33,354 bases of DNA from Metabacillus fastidiosus NBRC 101226. Lineage in GTDB: Bacteria > Bacillota > Bacilli > Bacillales > Bacillaceae. Position 1 is the stretch's first letter. Every line of letters starts with the position of its first letter. The position numbers and the translations under genes are program-made. The notes beneath the pieces were generated by a model. It was not told where the DNA came from. It searched no databases and was given only the letters and a program-made list of their open reading frames with translations. Shown here in pieces: positions 14,433 to 23,372 of this stretch. Location: assembly GCF_001591625.1 (NCBI RefSeq), contig NZ_BCVG01000033.1, positions 1 to 33,354 of the forward strand, read 5' to 3'.

Positions 14433-15821
14433 ATGCTGCAGGAAGCAATTACAGAAAGAGTCCTTCACGCTGCTCTTGAAACGGGTGGAGATTTCTCGGA
14501 AATATTTGTAGAAGATAAGAGGGGAACATTTCTAAATATGATTGGAGGTACGGTAGAAAAAGTCGTTTCCGGACGGGATTTTGGAGTCGGTATCCGCATA
14601 ATAAAAGGAGAGTTTTTCGTTTATGCTTACACAAATGATGCGAGAGAAGATAATTTAATTCGTGTTGCTCGAGCTGCTTCACAAGCGATTCGCGGAAACA
14701 GGAGAAATATAACATTTGATTTGCGCAGGTCCATAATAGACGATAAGCACAAAATCGCTGTCATGCCTCATGCTGTTTCAAAAAAGAGAAAAGTAGAATG
14801 GATGAGACGTGCACATGAATCGGCAAAAGAATATGATTCTATCATTTCCCAAACAATGATTTCTTATTCAGATTCTGTTCAGAATATTTTAATTGCTAAT
14901 TCGGAAGGTTTGCTGGCGGAAGATCAAAGAAGCTACAACCGTCTCGGAATAGGTGCAGTTGCAGAGTTTCATGGGGATAAGGAAACTGCTTTTCTCGGTC
15001 CAGGTTCTTTCTCAGGGCTGGAATATATGGAAAAACTCGATATTGAATTTTATGGGAGAGAAGCTGCACGCAGTGCGAAAACGATATTACATGCGGATTT
15101 GGCCCCGGCCGGGAATTTTCCGGTTGTTATTGATAATGAGTTTGGAGGTGTTATTTTCCATGAAGCGTGTGGTCATGGATTAGAGTCAGCCGCTGTAGCG
15201 AGAAAGGCTTCGGTATTTGCAGATCAACTTGATGAACATGTTGCTTCACCGCTTGTAACCGCCTTTGACGATGGAACAATTCCGAATGCGTGGGGCTCAT
15301 TGAACATTGATGATGAAGGAACGAAGACGAAGAAAAATCTGTTGATTGAGAATGGTATTTTAAAAGGGTATCTCATTGATCGGTTAGGAAGCTTGAAAAT
15401 GGGAATGGTGCCTACTGGTTCAGGAAGGCGTGAATCTTATAAGTATGCTCCGGTTTCAAGAATGAATAACACATTTATTGCACCTGGAACTTCTGCACCA
15501 GAAGACATCGTTTCAAATACGGAGTTCGGAATTTATGCGAAGTATTTAGAAGGAGGCTCTGTTAATCCAGCAACAAGTGATTATAATTTTTCAATAAGTG
15601 AAGGGTATATGATTCGAAATGGAAAAATAGCGGAAGCAATTAAAGGGGCAACCCTTATAGGAAAAGGAATTGACACATTAAAGAAAATTGATATGGTCGG
15701 TAATAATTTAGGACTTGGAATTGGTATGTGCGGAGCAAGCAGCGGTACGGTTCCAGTCACGGTCGGCCAGCCGATGATAAGAGTGTCCGAGCTGACAGTT
15801 GGCGGAAGGGGGGAAATGTAA
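14433..15821 (+). CDS. tldD: TldD metalloprotease subunit
   Basis: The 462-residue product carries the metal-binding HExxxH motif at 243-248 (HEACGH) and a conserved C-terminal Cys433 in GMCGASSG, matching the metal site of TldD. TldD with its partner TldE forms a heterodimeric protease that cuts unstructured peptides; in E. coli it removes the microcin B17 leader and degrades CcdA. A strong ribosome site (GGAGGAGG) precedes the ATG. It sits between a thioredoxin and tldE, with two ABC exporter genes downstream, which points to peptide maturation coupled to export. The substrate is unknown. Confidence 0.92.
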   Translation: MLQEAITERVLHAALETGGDFSEIFVEDKRGTFLNMIGGTVEKVVSGRDFGVGIRIIKGEFFVYAYTNDAREDNLIRVARAASQAIRGNRRNITFDLRRSIIDDKHKIAVMPHAVSKKRKVEWMRRAHESAKEYDSIISQTMISYSDSVQNILIANSEGLLAEDQRSYNRLGIGAVAEFHGDKETAFLGPGSFSGLEYMEKLDIEFYGREAARSAKTILHADLAPAGNFPVVIDNEFGGVIFHEACGHGLESAAVARKASVFADQLDEHVASPLVTAFDDGTIPNAWGSLNIDDEGTKTKKNLLIENGILKGYLIDRLGSLKMGMVPTGSGRRESYKYAPVSRMNNTFIAPGTSAPEDIVSNTEFGIYAKYLEGGSVNPATSDYNFSISEGYMIRNGKIAEAIKGATLIGKGIDTLKKIDMVGNNLGLGIGMCGASSGTVPVTVGQPMIRVSELTVGGRGEM

Positions 15822-15824
15822 TAG

Positions 15825-17171
15825 ATGGATATAAAAGAATTTCAAATCGAGCTCTTCCAAAAAGGATTGGAAACCGGCTTTTCTGAAATAGAAGTTTACT
15901 ATTCTTTTAGTAAAGCCACTGCTATTAAAGTTTTTAATGGTGAAATAGATGAATACTATATTGCTGAACAGGGAGGGATATCTTTTAGAGGACTTTTCGA
16001 TGGGAAAATGGGATATTCCTATGCAGAAAAAATAGAGAAGGAATCTATCAGCCTTTTGTTGGAGGAAGCTTCTAATAATGCGGGAATTCTTGAAAAGAAA
16101 GGGGAAGAGAGTCTTTTTGAAGGTTCTGCTTTTTACGAGAAAGAAAGAGATTTCCCGGAAGCTCTTGGGAATATTGATCCGGATCTATTAATTGAATTTG
16201 CGATGAATATGGAGAAAGCTGCGTTTACTGCTGACGATAGAGTACAGTCTGTTCCATATTGCGGAGTAAGCAAAAGTGAAAGTGAAGTAATGATTGTAAA
16301 TACGAAAGGTCTTAATTGCTATAAAAAAACTGCTTTTATATCAGCGAATCTGTCTGTGTTAGCAAATGATGGAGAACAGACGGCAACAGGCGGAGAATCT
16401 GATTTTACCAGTACTGATTTTTCTAAACTAAATTTTAATAAAATAGCAAAAAGAGCAGTCTATGAAGCAGTTTCTAAATTAGGGGCAAGATCAATAGAAA
16501 CCGCTGTTTATCCTGTTATCTTCCGATTCGATGCAGCAGCCGAATTGCTGGCATCCTACACAGGTCTTTTCAGTGCGGAAGCTGTACAAAAGGGATATTC
16601 AAAATTTAAGGATAAAATCAATAAACAGGTAGCGGGCGATAATATAACGTTTATAGATGATCCGTTAATGGACGAAGCACCAGGTTATGCAACGTTCGAT
16701 TCGGAAGGATATGCAACTAAGAGGAAAAAAATAATTGAAAATGGAAAATTGCTTACGTTTCTTCATAATCGACAGACAGCTCTGACAGACAAAATAGAGT
16801 CTACAGGAAATGCAAGGAAATCCAGTTACCGTTCAACTATATCTATAGGACCGTTTAATTTGTATCTTCAACCTGGGAAAGCTTCGTTGAAAGATCTCAT
16901 TGCAACAGTGGAAGAGGGGATAATGATTGTAGAGCTTGGAGGATTAAACTCAGGTATTAATGGAATTTCAGGAGATTTCTCTCTTTCTGCAATCGGATTT
17001 TTAATTCAGAACGGGAAGATTATCAGGTCGGTTAATCAAATAGTGGTTTCGGGAAACTTTTTTGAACTATTAAATAATATTGATAGAGTTGCTAATGATT
17101 TGCAAATTAGGGGAACAATCTCTTCTCCTTCCATTAAAGTGAATGCTCTATCAATTTCAGGAAATCTATAA
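15825..17171 (+). CDS. tldE: TldE/PmbA, non-catalytic partner of TldD
   Basis: The 448-residue product is a TldD/PmbA homologue lacking the HExxxH motif, as usual for TldE; the matching region reads AELLASYTGLFSAEAVQKGY. The C-terminal part (GGLNSGINGISGDFSLSAIG) is the conserved family end. It starts 3 bases after the tldD stop, with its ribosome site inside the end of tldD, so the two subunits are translationally linked. The product should form the TldDE heterodimer, whose tunnel admits only unfolded peptide. The gap to the first ABC gene is 49 bases with no terminator seen. Confidence 0.92.
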   Translation: MDIKEFQIELFQKGLETGFSEIEVYYSFSKATAIKVFNGEIDEYYIAEQGGISFRGLFDGKMGYSYAEKIEKESISLLLEEASNNAGILEKKGEESLFEGSAFYEKERDFPEALGNIDPDLLIEFAMNMEKAAFTADDRVQSVPYCGVSKSESEVMIVNTKGLNCYKKTAFISANLSVLANDGEQTATGGESDFTSTDFSKLNFNKIAKRAVYEAVSKLGARSIETAVYPVIFRFDAAAELLASYTGLFSAEAVQKGYSKFKDKINKQVAGDNITFIDDPLMDEAPGYATFDSEGYATKRKKIIENGKLLTFLHNRQTALTDKIESTGNARKSSYRSTISIGPFNLYLQPGKASLKDLIATVEEGIMIVELGGLNSGINGISGDFSLSAIGFLIQNGKIIRSVNQIVVSGNFFELLNNIDRVANDLQIRGTISSPSIKVNALSISGNL

Positions 17172-17220
17172 CAAATATTCTGAATAATAAGAAAAATAGT
17201 ATTCTAGAGAGGATGCTTTC

Positions 17221-18963
17221 ATGATGAAAAATGAGAAAAAAAAGGCCAGAAAAGAAATTTGGAAAGCATATTTTAGACTCGTTTTTAAAGCGAAAGTACC
17301 GTGGGTCTGGCTTATTATTATAACGGCTGCTTTAATAGGGCAATCAACATTATCTTTACTGTTTCCTCAATATACACAGAAAATTATGGCTGGAGATATA
17401 TCGAAAACAGTTGTTTACACAGCAGTGGGAATTATCGTTTTACAGACAGTTATGTCCGGATTTGTACGATATATTAATAAAATTGTCATTTATAAGATCG
17501 ATGTCAGCTACAGGAGTTTAATTTGGAAACGATTAATGCGTTCACCGCTTCATTTGTACGATGAAGTTAAACCGAGTGAAATGGTCAGCCGAACAGCAAC
17601 TGATACGGCCCAAATAAGCCAGGTGCTTGGCAGTTTGTTCCCTTCCGCTATATCAACTGTTTATGCAACAGCAGGGACAATTGCTATTTTATTTTCTTAT
17701 GATTGGAAGCTCGGACTAAGTGTATTAATTTTTGCACCGATTTATGTCATTACAATGATTGTATACGGGAAGTGGAATTACCGCGCCAATAAGATCGCCT
17801 ATGATCGCCTTGCGAAATTGACGCAGTTTTTATCAGAACTATTAGTAAGTATCCCGCTTATTAAATCATTTGTTACAGAGAAAAAAGAAGAACAAAGAGG
17901 AGAAGCTAATATTCAAAGCTATTATAAAGCTTCCATGAGAAGAGCAATTATTAATTGGATTGAAACACCTTTAGTAGTATTTATGAATTTGATTCAAACG
18001 ATTTTAGTCATCGTTTTAGGAATCTATTTTGTTTCCAAAGGAGACATTACAATTGATGTTTGGATCGCTTTTAATATGTATGTAGCATTCCTTTGGGTAG
18101 AGTTAGAAAGCTACAACAGAATGTATATTCAATTGAAAGTAAGCCAAGGTGCTACTTCGAGAATTGCTGCTCTCGTTGACAGCCCTCTGGAAGACTATGA
18201 ACAAGGAAAACCATTAACAAAAATAGATGATGATCTCATTTTTGAAGAAGTGTCTTTCAGCTATGGCGACACCCATGTACTAGAAGATATTACTGTTACA
18301 ATTCCGCATGGTAAAGTGACTGCAATTGTCGGGGCAAGCGGCGGGGGGAAATCAACGATCATGTCTCTTATTCAACGATTCTATTCTCCAGGCAGAGGGG
18401 AAATTCTGCTCGGAAGTACTCCAATTGAACAATATAATTTAGAAGATTGGAGAAATGCATACAGTTACGTAGCACAAGACAGCCTGTTGTTGTCCGGGAC
18501 GATTCGGGAAAATATTATTTACGGAGTGAAAAGGGATGTAAGTGAGAAAGAAATAATTGAAGCCGCTGAAGCAGCGAGTGCTTTACAGTTTATTGAAGAG
18601 CTTCCTGATGGATTTGAGACAGAAGTAGGCGAAAGCGGGGCAAAGCTGTCTGGAGGACAGCGTCAGCGAATTGCTATTGCAAGAGCACTTTTAAGAGATT
18701 CACAGTTTTTATTGCTCGATGAACCGACTTCAAGTCTGGATAGCCGATCAGAGAAAGCTGTCCAAGATGCAATTAACCGTTTAATAGATGGAAGAACAGT
18801 GGTTATTATTGCTCATGATTTATCAACAATACAAGATGCTGACCAGATCATTCTTATCGATGAAGGGAAAATTGACGGAGTTGGCACACATGAAGAGTTA
18901 GTGGAAATAAATACTTTATACAAATTATTCGTTAAACTTCATGTTGAATCTTCAGCGAGTTAG
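17221..18963 (+). CDS. ABC exporter half-transporter A (membrane domain plus ATPase)
   Basis: The 580-residue protein fuses a six-helix type-1 exporter domain (about 30-320) to an ATPase: Walker A GASGGGKST (371-379), signature LSGGQ (476-480), Walker B ending in Asp-Glu501, and H-loop His532. All catalytic residues are intact. It has no N-terminal C39 peptidase domain, so leader removal would need another enzyme; TldDE just upstream is the obvious candidate. It is followed after 35 bases by a second half-transporter of similar size, and the pair probably forms a heterodimer. A drug or lipid substrate cannot be excluded. Confidence 0.9.
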   Translation: MMKNEKKKARKEIWKAYFRLVFKAKVPWVWLIIITAALIGQSTLSLLFPQYTQKIMAGDISKTVVYTAVGIIVLQTVMSGFVRYINKIVIYKIDVSYRSLIWKRLMRSPLHLYDEVKPSEMVSRTATDTAQISQVLGSLFPSAISTVYATAGTIAILFSYDWKLGLSVLIFAPIYVITMIVYGKWNYRANKIAYDRLAKLTQFLSELLVSIPLIKSFVTEKKEEQRGEANIQSYYKASMRRAIINWIETPLVVFMNLIQTILVIVLGIYFVSKGDITIDVWIAFNMYVAFLWVELESYNRMYIQLKVSQGATSRIAALVDSPLEDYEQGKPLTKIDDDLIFEEVSFSYGDTHVLEDITVTIPHGKVTAIVGASGGGKSTIMSLIQRFYSPGRGEILLGSTPIEQYNLEDWRNAYSYVAQDSLLLSGTIRENIIYGVKRDVSEKEIIEAAEAASALQFIEELPDGFETEVGESGAKLSGGQRQRIAIARALLRDSQFLLLDEPTSSLDSRSEKAVQDAINRLIDGRTVVIIAHDLSTIQDADQIILIDEGKIDGVGTHEELVEINTLYKLFVKLHVESSAS

Positions 18964-18998
18964 TTTTAGTCATTTTAATTTTAATAGGAGGGAACTGC

Positions 18999-20756
18999 AT
19001 GCCTGAAGCTAGGAAACACGGATGGAAAGAGTTTTTTCAGCTTATATTCAAATCGAAATTACCATGGGGTTACTATATTTTAGGTCTCGTTGCAATGATT
19101 GTTTCAACGACGATTGCATTAGGACTGCCGCTCGTTGCACAGCAAATAATGGAGGGACAGATATTTGATAATAAACTGATTATGTCCTATGTCGGGTGGT
19201 CGATAGTATCAGCAATTATTGTAAGTACTTCCGCTTTCTTTTTTGCTATTACCGCACCGAAGACATTGCGCAGTATTCAAAAAACAATTTGGACAAAATT
19301 TATTAAAATACCAATGTCCGTTTTCATCAAAAAGCCGTCATTACAGCTGATCACAAGAGTAACATCTGATGGAAAGTTTATAGATGGTGTCATATCTCAG
19401 TTCAAAACAGTTATAAATTCAACTTATGGCTTTATAGGATCTCTTCTTATTATGTATGGGATGAATGCAAAGCTGACATTGGCACTGCTCCCAGTTATCC
19501 CTTATATGTTAATTGTGTCAGCTGTTGTCGGACATTTTACGCAAAAAACACAGAATGGCGTACAAACAAAATACTCTGGGCTTAACGCTTATTTTGCTGA
19601 AAGACTTCCAAAAATCCGTTTAATCAAAGCGTTTGGAAAGGAAAAGAAGGAGTCAGAGCTTGGGGACCAAATGATTCAGCAGCAGTATACAGCAGATCGA
19701 AAAAGAGCATTCGTTGATCTTTATGCCGAACCGCTCATGCAAAGCGTTCATGCTATTATTCTTGGGATTATACTTATTTACGGAGGGATTTTAGCGAATA
19801 AAGGGGAAATAAAAGTAAGTGAAGTAGTGGCATTCTATATGTATATTGGTTTTACTTATAGTAATGTACTTCAGTATGGTTTATTCTGGCAAGGTATAAA
19901 GGCGGCAAAAGGAGCTTCTGAAAGAATTTCCGCTATTTTGGATTCGAAAAGTGAATTGGTCAAACGCGAGGAAAGTTTTGTTTCAGCACTTAATCAATCG
20001 AATGGTGATATAAAGCTGCAAAATGTTACCTTCAGCTATGAAGATAAAAATGTGCTTAAAAATATTGATTTTACAATTCCAAATGGAAAATTAACTGCAA
20101 TTGTCGGACCAAGCGGCGGTGGGAAAACGACTATTTTTAATTTACTAGAGCGCTTTTACGAGCCGAATGTCGGGCATATTTTACTTGGAGACAGATCGAT
20201 TGAGAAAATACATTTAAATGAATGGCGGGCATCATTTTCCTATGTTTCTCAAAGCAGTCAGCTTTTATCAGGCACAATTAGAGAAAATATAACATATGGA
20301 GTAGATTATGATGTGACTGATGAAGAAGTAAGATATGCGGCGGAAATGGCTGATGCACTTGATTTTATAGAAGAGTTTCCAGATGGATTTAACACAGAAG
20401 TTGGAGAATTCGGCTCCAAACTTTCCGGAGGACAGCGCCAGAGGATTGCCATCGCACGGGCATTTATAAAAAATCCTCAATATTTACTGCTTGATGAAGC
20501 TACATCTAATATCGATGCCCGTTCAGAACATGCGATAAAAGAAGCGCTGAAAAAATTGATGAAAGGGCGCACAACAATTGTTATTGCTCACGATATTAAT
20601 ACAGTGAAAGAGGCTGATCAGATAGTAGTGATCGATGCAGGAAAAGTGAGTGGAATCGGCCAGCATAGTGAACTGTATAAAAAGAACAGCTTATACCGTA
20701 ATTTAGTAGAAATCCAATTTGAAAAAAATCAAAAATTAGTGAGTGCTCTGAGCTGA
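18999..20756 (+). CDS. ABC exporter half-transporter B (membrane domain plus ATPase)
   Basis: This 585-residue partner of the preceding gene has the same layout: a type-1 exporter domain (about 25-320), Walker A starting at Gly370 (GPSGGGKTT), LSGGQ (475-479), catalytic Glu500 in LLLDEATS and His531. Both ATP sites of a heterodimer would therefore be competent, unlike exporters with one dead site. The N-terminus (KHGWKEFFQLIFKSKLPWGY) echoes that of the first gene (FRLVFKAKVPW), suggesting an old tandem duplication. It has a GGAGGG ribosome site and is the last gene before the terminator at 20782. Confidence 0.9.
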   Translation: MPEARKHGWKEFFQLIFKSKLPWGYYILGLVAMIVSTTIALGLPLVAQQIMEGQIFDNKLIMSYVGWSIVSAIIVSTSAFFFAITAPKTLRSIQKTIWTKFIKIPMSVFIKKPSLQLITRVTSDGKFIDGVISQFKTVINSTYGFIGSLLIMYGMNAKLTLALLPVIPYMLIVSAVVGHFTQKTQNGVQTKYSGLNAYFAERLPKIRLIKAFGKEKKESELGDQMIQQQYTADRKRAFVDLYAEPLMQSVHAIILGIILIYGGILANKGEIKVSEVVAFYMYIGFTYSNVLQYGLFWQGIKAAKGASERISAILDSKSELVKREESFVSALNQSNGDIKLQNVTFSYEDKNVLKNIDFTIPNGKLTAIVGPSGGGKTTIFNLLERFYEPNVGHILLGDRSIEKIHLNEWRASFSYVSQSSQLLSGTIRENITYGVDYDVTDEEVRYAAEMADALDFIEEFPDGFNTEVGEFGSKLSGGQRQRIAIARAFIKNPQYLLLDEATSNIDARSEHAIKEALKKLMKGRTTIVIAHDINTVKEADQIVVIDAGKVSGIGQHSELYKKNSLYRNLVEIQFEKNQKLVSALS

Positions 20757-20781
20757 TTAAGAAGGATAGTTTAGTTATTAT

Positions 20782-20817
20782 GTGTACCGGAGATTTATAT
20801 CGGTATGCATTTTTTTA
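20782..20817 (+). terminator. Terminator after the trx-tldDE-ABC operon
   Basis: TG-TACCG pairs with CGGTA-(T)-GCA around an A/T-rich loop and is followed by seven T residues. The stem is short and has a bulge, so some read-through into the kinase gene is possible. Confidence 0.65.
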
Positions 20818-20931
20818 TTAAATAATAATCTATTATTTTAAGATGATTGAAGGGGTGGTACGCATCATGTATAATATATAAAAATGATGAATTGTTCATT
20901 TAAAAGATTCATATATAATAAGGGTGATGAG

Positions 20932-22251
20932 ATGGGGTGGAATCTTTTCGCTTCACATTATTCGATCATCATATGGATAATCGAAATTAATACAGCTTTG
21001 TTGCTTGGTTTTTCCTTAGCCGGGGTTGAATTAGCTAAGGTTTTTAAAAAGGTTCTATATTTGAGTATTTTTATAGGTTTTATAAGTTATGTTAGTTATG
21101 TAATTATTGATTCATATCTTTTATTTTTCGGTATTTTTTTAGTTATAATTCCTAGTATTCTCATTCGTTTAAATATTTCATTTTTCCAAACTGTTACAGC
21201 TATTCTTCTTGCGTTAACATTTGATTTAATTTTCATTCGGTTAATTGAACATAATTTTTTCGATATTCTGTTAATAAGCAGCAAGATAAATATTGATTTC
21301 GGCATTCAGTTCTCTTTAGATATTTTTCTTGCTTTAAATAATATATTAATAGCATTAATTATTTATAATAAAGCCCCAGTCTTATTTCCAGAATCATTGT
21401 TTGAAAAGCAAGTGAATGATTTAGATATCTCCTATCATTTTTATCTTTATTTTCTTGTCTTTCTATTAATTATTTTAAATATTGGACTGTATTTTATTGC
21501 TGCCCAGCTGTCGTTTATACAAATGGAATTTAGGATTTTTTTAACAATTTGGAGTATTATTATTTGTCTGTCCCTGCTCTTTTTCTTAAGAGCCGTTATT
21601 TTGTACAAAAACGAAAAAATGCAGTTTCTTCTAGATAAACAATACCAGAAAGATTTACTCTCTTTTTATAATATTATCCGCTCACAGCGCCATGATTTTA
21701 ATCTTCATTTAAATACAATTTACGGATTAGTTCATAATGGCAAGTACGCCTCTTGTAAAGAATATGTGGATTATATGGTGAATGAAGCGAGATCAATTAA
21801 TGACCTGTTGCCACTTGGTCATCCTGCCGTAGGGGCAATGTTAAGCACATTTCAAGAGTTAGCTTCACAAAAAAGAATCCAGCTGGATTTTTATATTTAC
21901 AATGATTTAAGAACGATGCCATGTTCTGTTTATGAAATGAATAAAATATTAGGGAATCTGATTCAAAACGCAATGGAAGAAACAGAAGGAAATCAGTTTA
22001 TCGATTCTGTCATTGAAGTGAATATTACGAATGAAAAAGGATACATAGTACTAACTGTTTCAAATCCAACAAATTTGGATGAAAATTTCTTAAAAGATAT
22101 TTTTCAAATCGGCTATACAACTAAATCTACGCATGAAGGATTGGGATTACCGACTGTTCAAAAAATCGTGATGAAATATAAAGGGATTATTTATCCTCAA
22201 ATGGAAAAAGGGCATATAAGCTTCATTGTCCGGATACCGGTAACTGATTAA
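20932..22251 (+). CDS. AgrC-like membrane sensor histidine kinase
   Basis: The N-terminal half has about six membrane helices (to residue ~225), with no extracellular sensor domain. It is followed by the HPK10-type phosphoacceptor motif RSQRHDFNLH (His254) and a GHKL ATPase with N box NLIQNAMEET and GLGLPTVQKIV. This is the layout of peptide-sensing kinases such as AgrC. ATG at 20932 is chosen because AAGGGTGATGAG lies just upstream; an in-frame ATG at 20884 lacks a ribosome site. It pairs with the LytTR regulator 34 bases downstream. Its position next to a peptide-processing and export operon suggests it senses that peptide, by inference. Confidence 0.87.
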   Translation: MGWNLFASHYSIIIWIIEINTALLLGFSLAGVELAKVFKKVLYLSIFIGFISYVSYVIIDSYLLFFGIFLVIIPSILIRLNISFFQTVTAILLALTFDLIFIRLIEHNFFDILLISSKINIDFGIQFSLDIFLALNNILIALIIYNKAPVLFPESLFEKQVNDLDISYHFYLYFLVFLLIILNIGLYFIAAQLSFIQMEFRIFLTIWSIIICLSLLFFLRAVILYKNEKMQFLLDKQYQKDLLSFYNIIRSQRHDFNLHLNTIYGLVHNGKYASCKEYVDYMVNEARSINDLLPLGHPAVGAMLSTFQELASQKRIQLDFYIYNDLRTMPCSVYEMNKILGNLIQNAMEETEGNQFIDSVIEVNITNEKGYIVLTVSNPTNLDENFLKDIFQIGYTTKSTHEGLGLPTVQKIVMKYKGIIYPQMEKGHISFIVRIPVTD

Positions 22252-22285
22252 TAATGCAAAATAAGCGAGCAGGTGGTGGATAGCC

Positions 22286-23029
22286 TTGAGTATAAAAGTG
22301 TTACTAGTGGATGATGATCAAAGTTGTATTGATACTTTAAAGATGAATTTATCCTCATTTTCCTTTATAAACATTGTCGGTGAATGCAATAGTGCGGAAG
22401 CGGCAATCAGGTTTTTAAGAGAAAATGAAGCTGACTTACTCTTTTTAGATATTGAAATGGATGGAATTAGCGGTTTGGAATTTGCAAAGCATCTTCAAAC
22501 TGCATACCCGCAAATTTTAATTATTTTCGTAACAGGGCATCCGGGCTTTGCGATTGAAGGATATGAAGCACATCCAATTGATTTTTTAACGAAACCTATT
22601 AATATATTGCGATTGGAAAAATCATTAACCAGAGTGAGGGAAGTGATGTCTTCTAGAATTGCAGCAAAAGGGAAGAAGATAGGAATAAAAATCGCCGGCG
22701 GAATTCAAATTATTAATGTTAATGACATTTTATATATCGAGAAGCAAGGGAGAAAAATCTCAGTTGTCTGCCATAATAATGAAATTTTTCATTCGAACGA
22801 AACGATGCAGAATCTTGAAGCAGTTTTTTCCGATTTCGGCTTCTTTCGCTCCCACCAGTCATTTTTAGTCCCGGTTCAAAAAATTAAAGCAATTTATCCT
22901 GACTCTTTTACGAGATCCTATTCTATTCAATTAACAAACGATGAAAAAATTCTTCCTCTTAGCAGGAATAAATACAATGAATTAAAAGATCTCATTGAAA
23001 AACAAACGAAAGTGATATCATTTTTTTGA
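22286..23029 (+). CDS. LytTR response regulator (AgrA-like)
   Basis: A receiver domain (about 1-120) has the acidic pair DDD (8-11 region), phospho-acceptor Asp55 (LFLDIEM), the switch Thr in FVTGHP and Lys in FLTKPI. It is followed by a LytTR DNA-binding domain (about 145-245; INDILYIEKQGRKISV, RSHQSFLV). LytTR regulators bind pairs of direct repeats. I found no convincing pair upstream of the operon at 14074 or of its own kinase gene. The TTG start follows AGGTGGTGGA. It is the output partner of the kinase at 20932. Confidence 0.9.
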   Translation: MSIKVLLVDDDQSCIDTLKMNLSSFSFINIVGECNSAEAAIRFLRENEADLLFLDIEMDGISGLEFAKHLQTAYPQILIIFVTGHPGFAIEGYEAHPIDFLTKPINILRLEKSLTRVREVMSSRIAAKGKKIGIKIAGGIQIINVNDILYIEKQGRKISVVCHNNEIFHSNETMQNLEAVFSDFGFFRSHQSFLVPVQKIKAIYPDSFTRSYSIQLTNDEKILPLSRNKYNELKDLIEKQTKVISFF

Positions 23030-23167
23030 TTCTTTTTCTTTATGGTTTAGATGTAAGTATTCTAATAAAAAAGAGACTTGTACCGTAGAATATAAACAAT
23101 ATAGCATTAGGAAAAGCTTTGAGAGAGCGTGTTGCTCAGCTAAAGAAACGAATGGTGCAATAGAGTT
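23030..23167 (+). other. Spacer with a possible C-terminal coding relic
   Basis: In-frame codons at 23101-23163 read IALGKALRERVAQLKKRMVQ and then a stop, directly before the terminator at 23168. This looks like the last part of a lost gene but has no start. Nothing else is seen here. The remainder of the 23030-23372 gap holds the terminator at 23168 and the operator at 23258. Confidence 0.3.
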
Positions 23168-23206
23168 ACAGCCTTTGTTAAGTAAAAGCAAAGGCTGTTT
23201 TATTTT
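23168..23206 (+). terminator. Intrinsic terminator
   Basis: ACAGCCTTTG (23168-23177) pairs perfectly with CAAAGGCTGT (23189-23198), followed by TTTATTTT. It closes the kinase-regulator unit or the relic before it. Confidence 0.85.
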
Positions 23207-23257
23207 CTAATAAGTGAAAAGATCATTATTGACAGCTAATTGGATCGGTGGTATATT

Positions 23258-23275
23258 TATCTCGAAATAAAGATA
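23258..23275. promoter_or_regulatory. Candidate MhqR operator
   Basis: TATCTCGAAATAAAGATA matches 15 of 18 bases of the B. subtilis MhqR inverted repeat as I remember it (TATCTCGAATTCGAGATA). It lies about 100 bases before an MhqO-like dioxygenase gene, the expected target. MhqR is a MarR-type repressor released by quinones. No mhqR gene is in the window. Confidence 0.5.
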
Positions 23276-23372
23276 TTTTAATTAAAAGTAAAATGATTGA
23301 TAGAAAAAGAGTAATCTATTCAGAGTAAAGGGAAAAGTATAATATAGAATATTTTATATTAGGAGGAATACA

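Noticed and set aside
14449-14715. 88-codon minus-strand ORF inside tldD
   Set aside because: Shadow frame of tldD with no start signals.
20866-20880. Four-codon ORF before the AgrC-like kinase as a signal-peptide gene
   Set aside because: Too short to encode a precursor, and no Cys or leader-like sequence is present.
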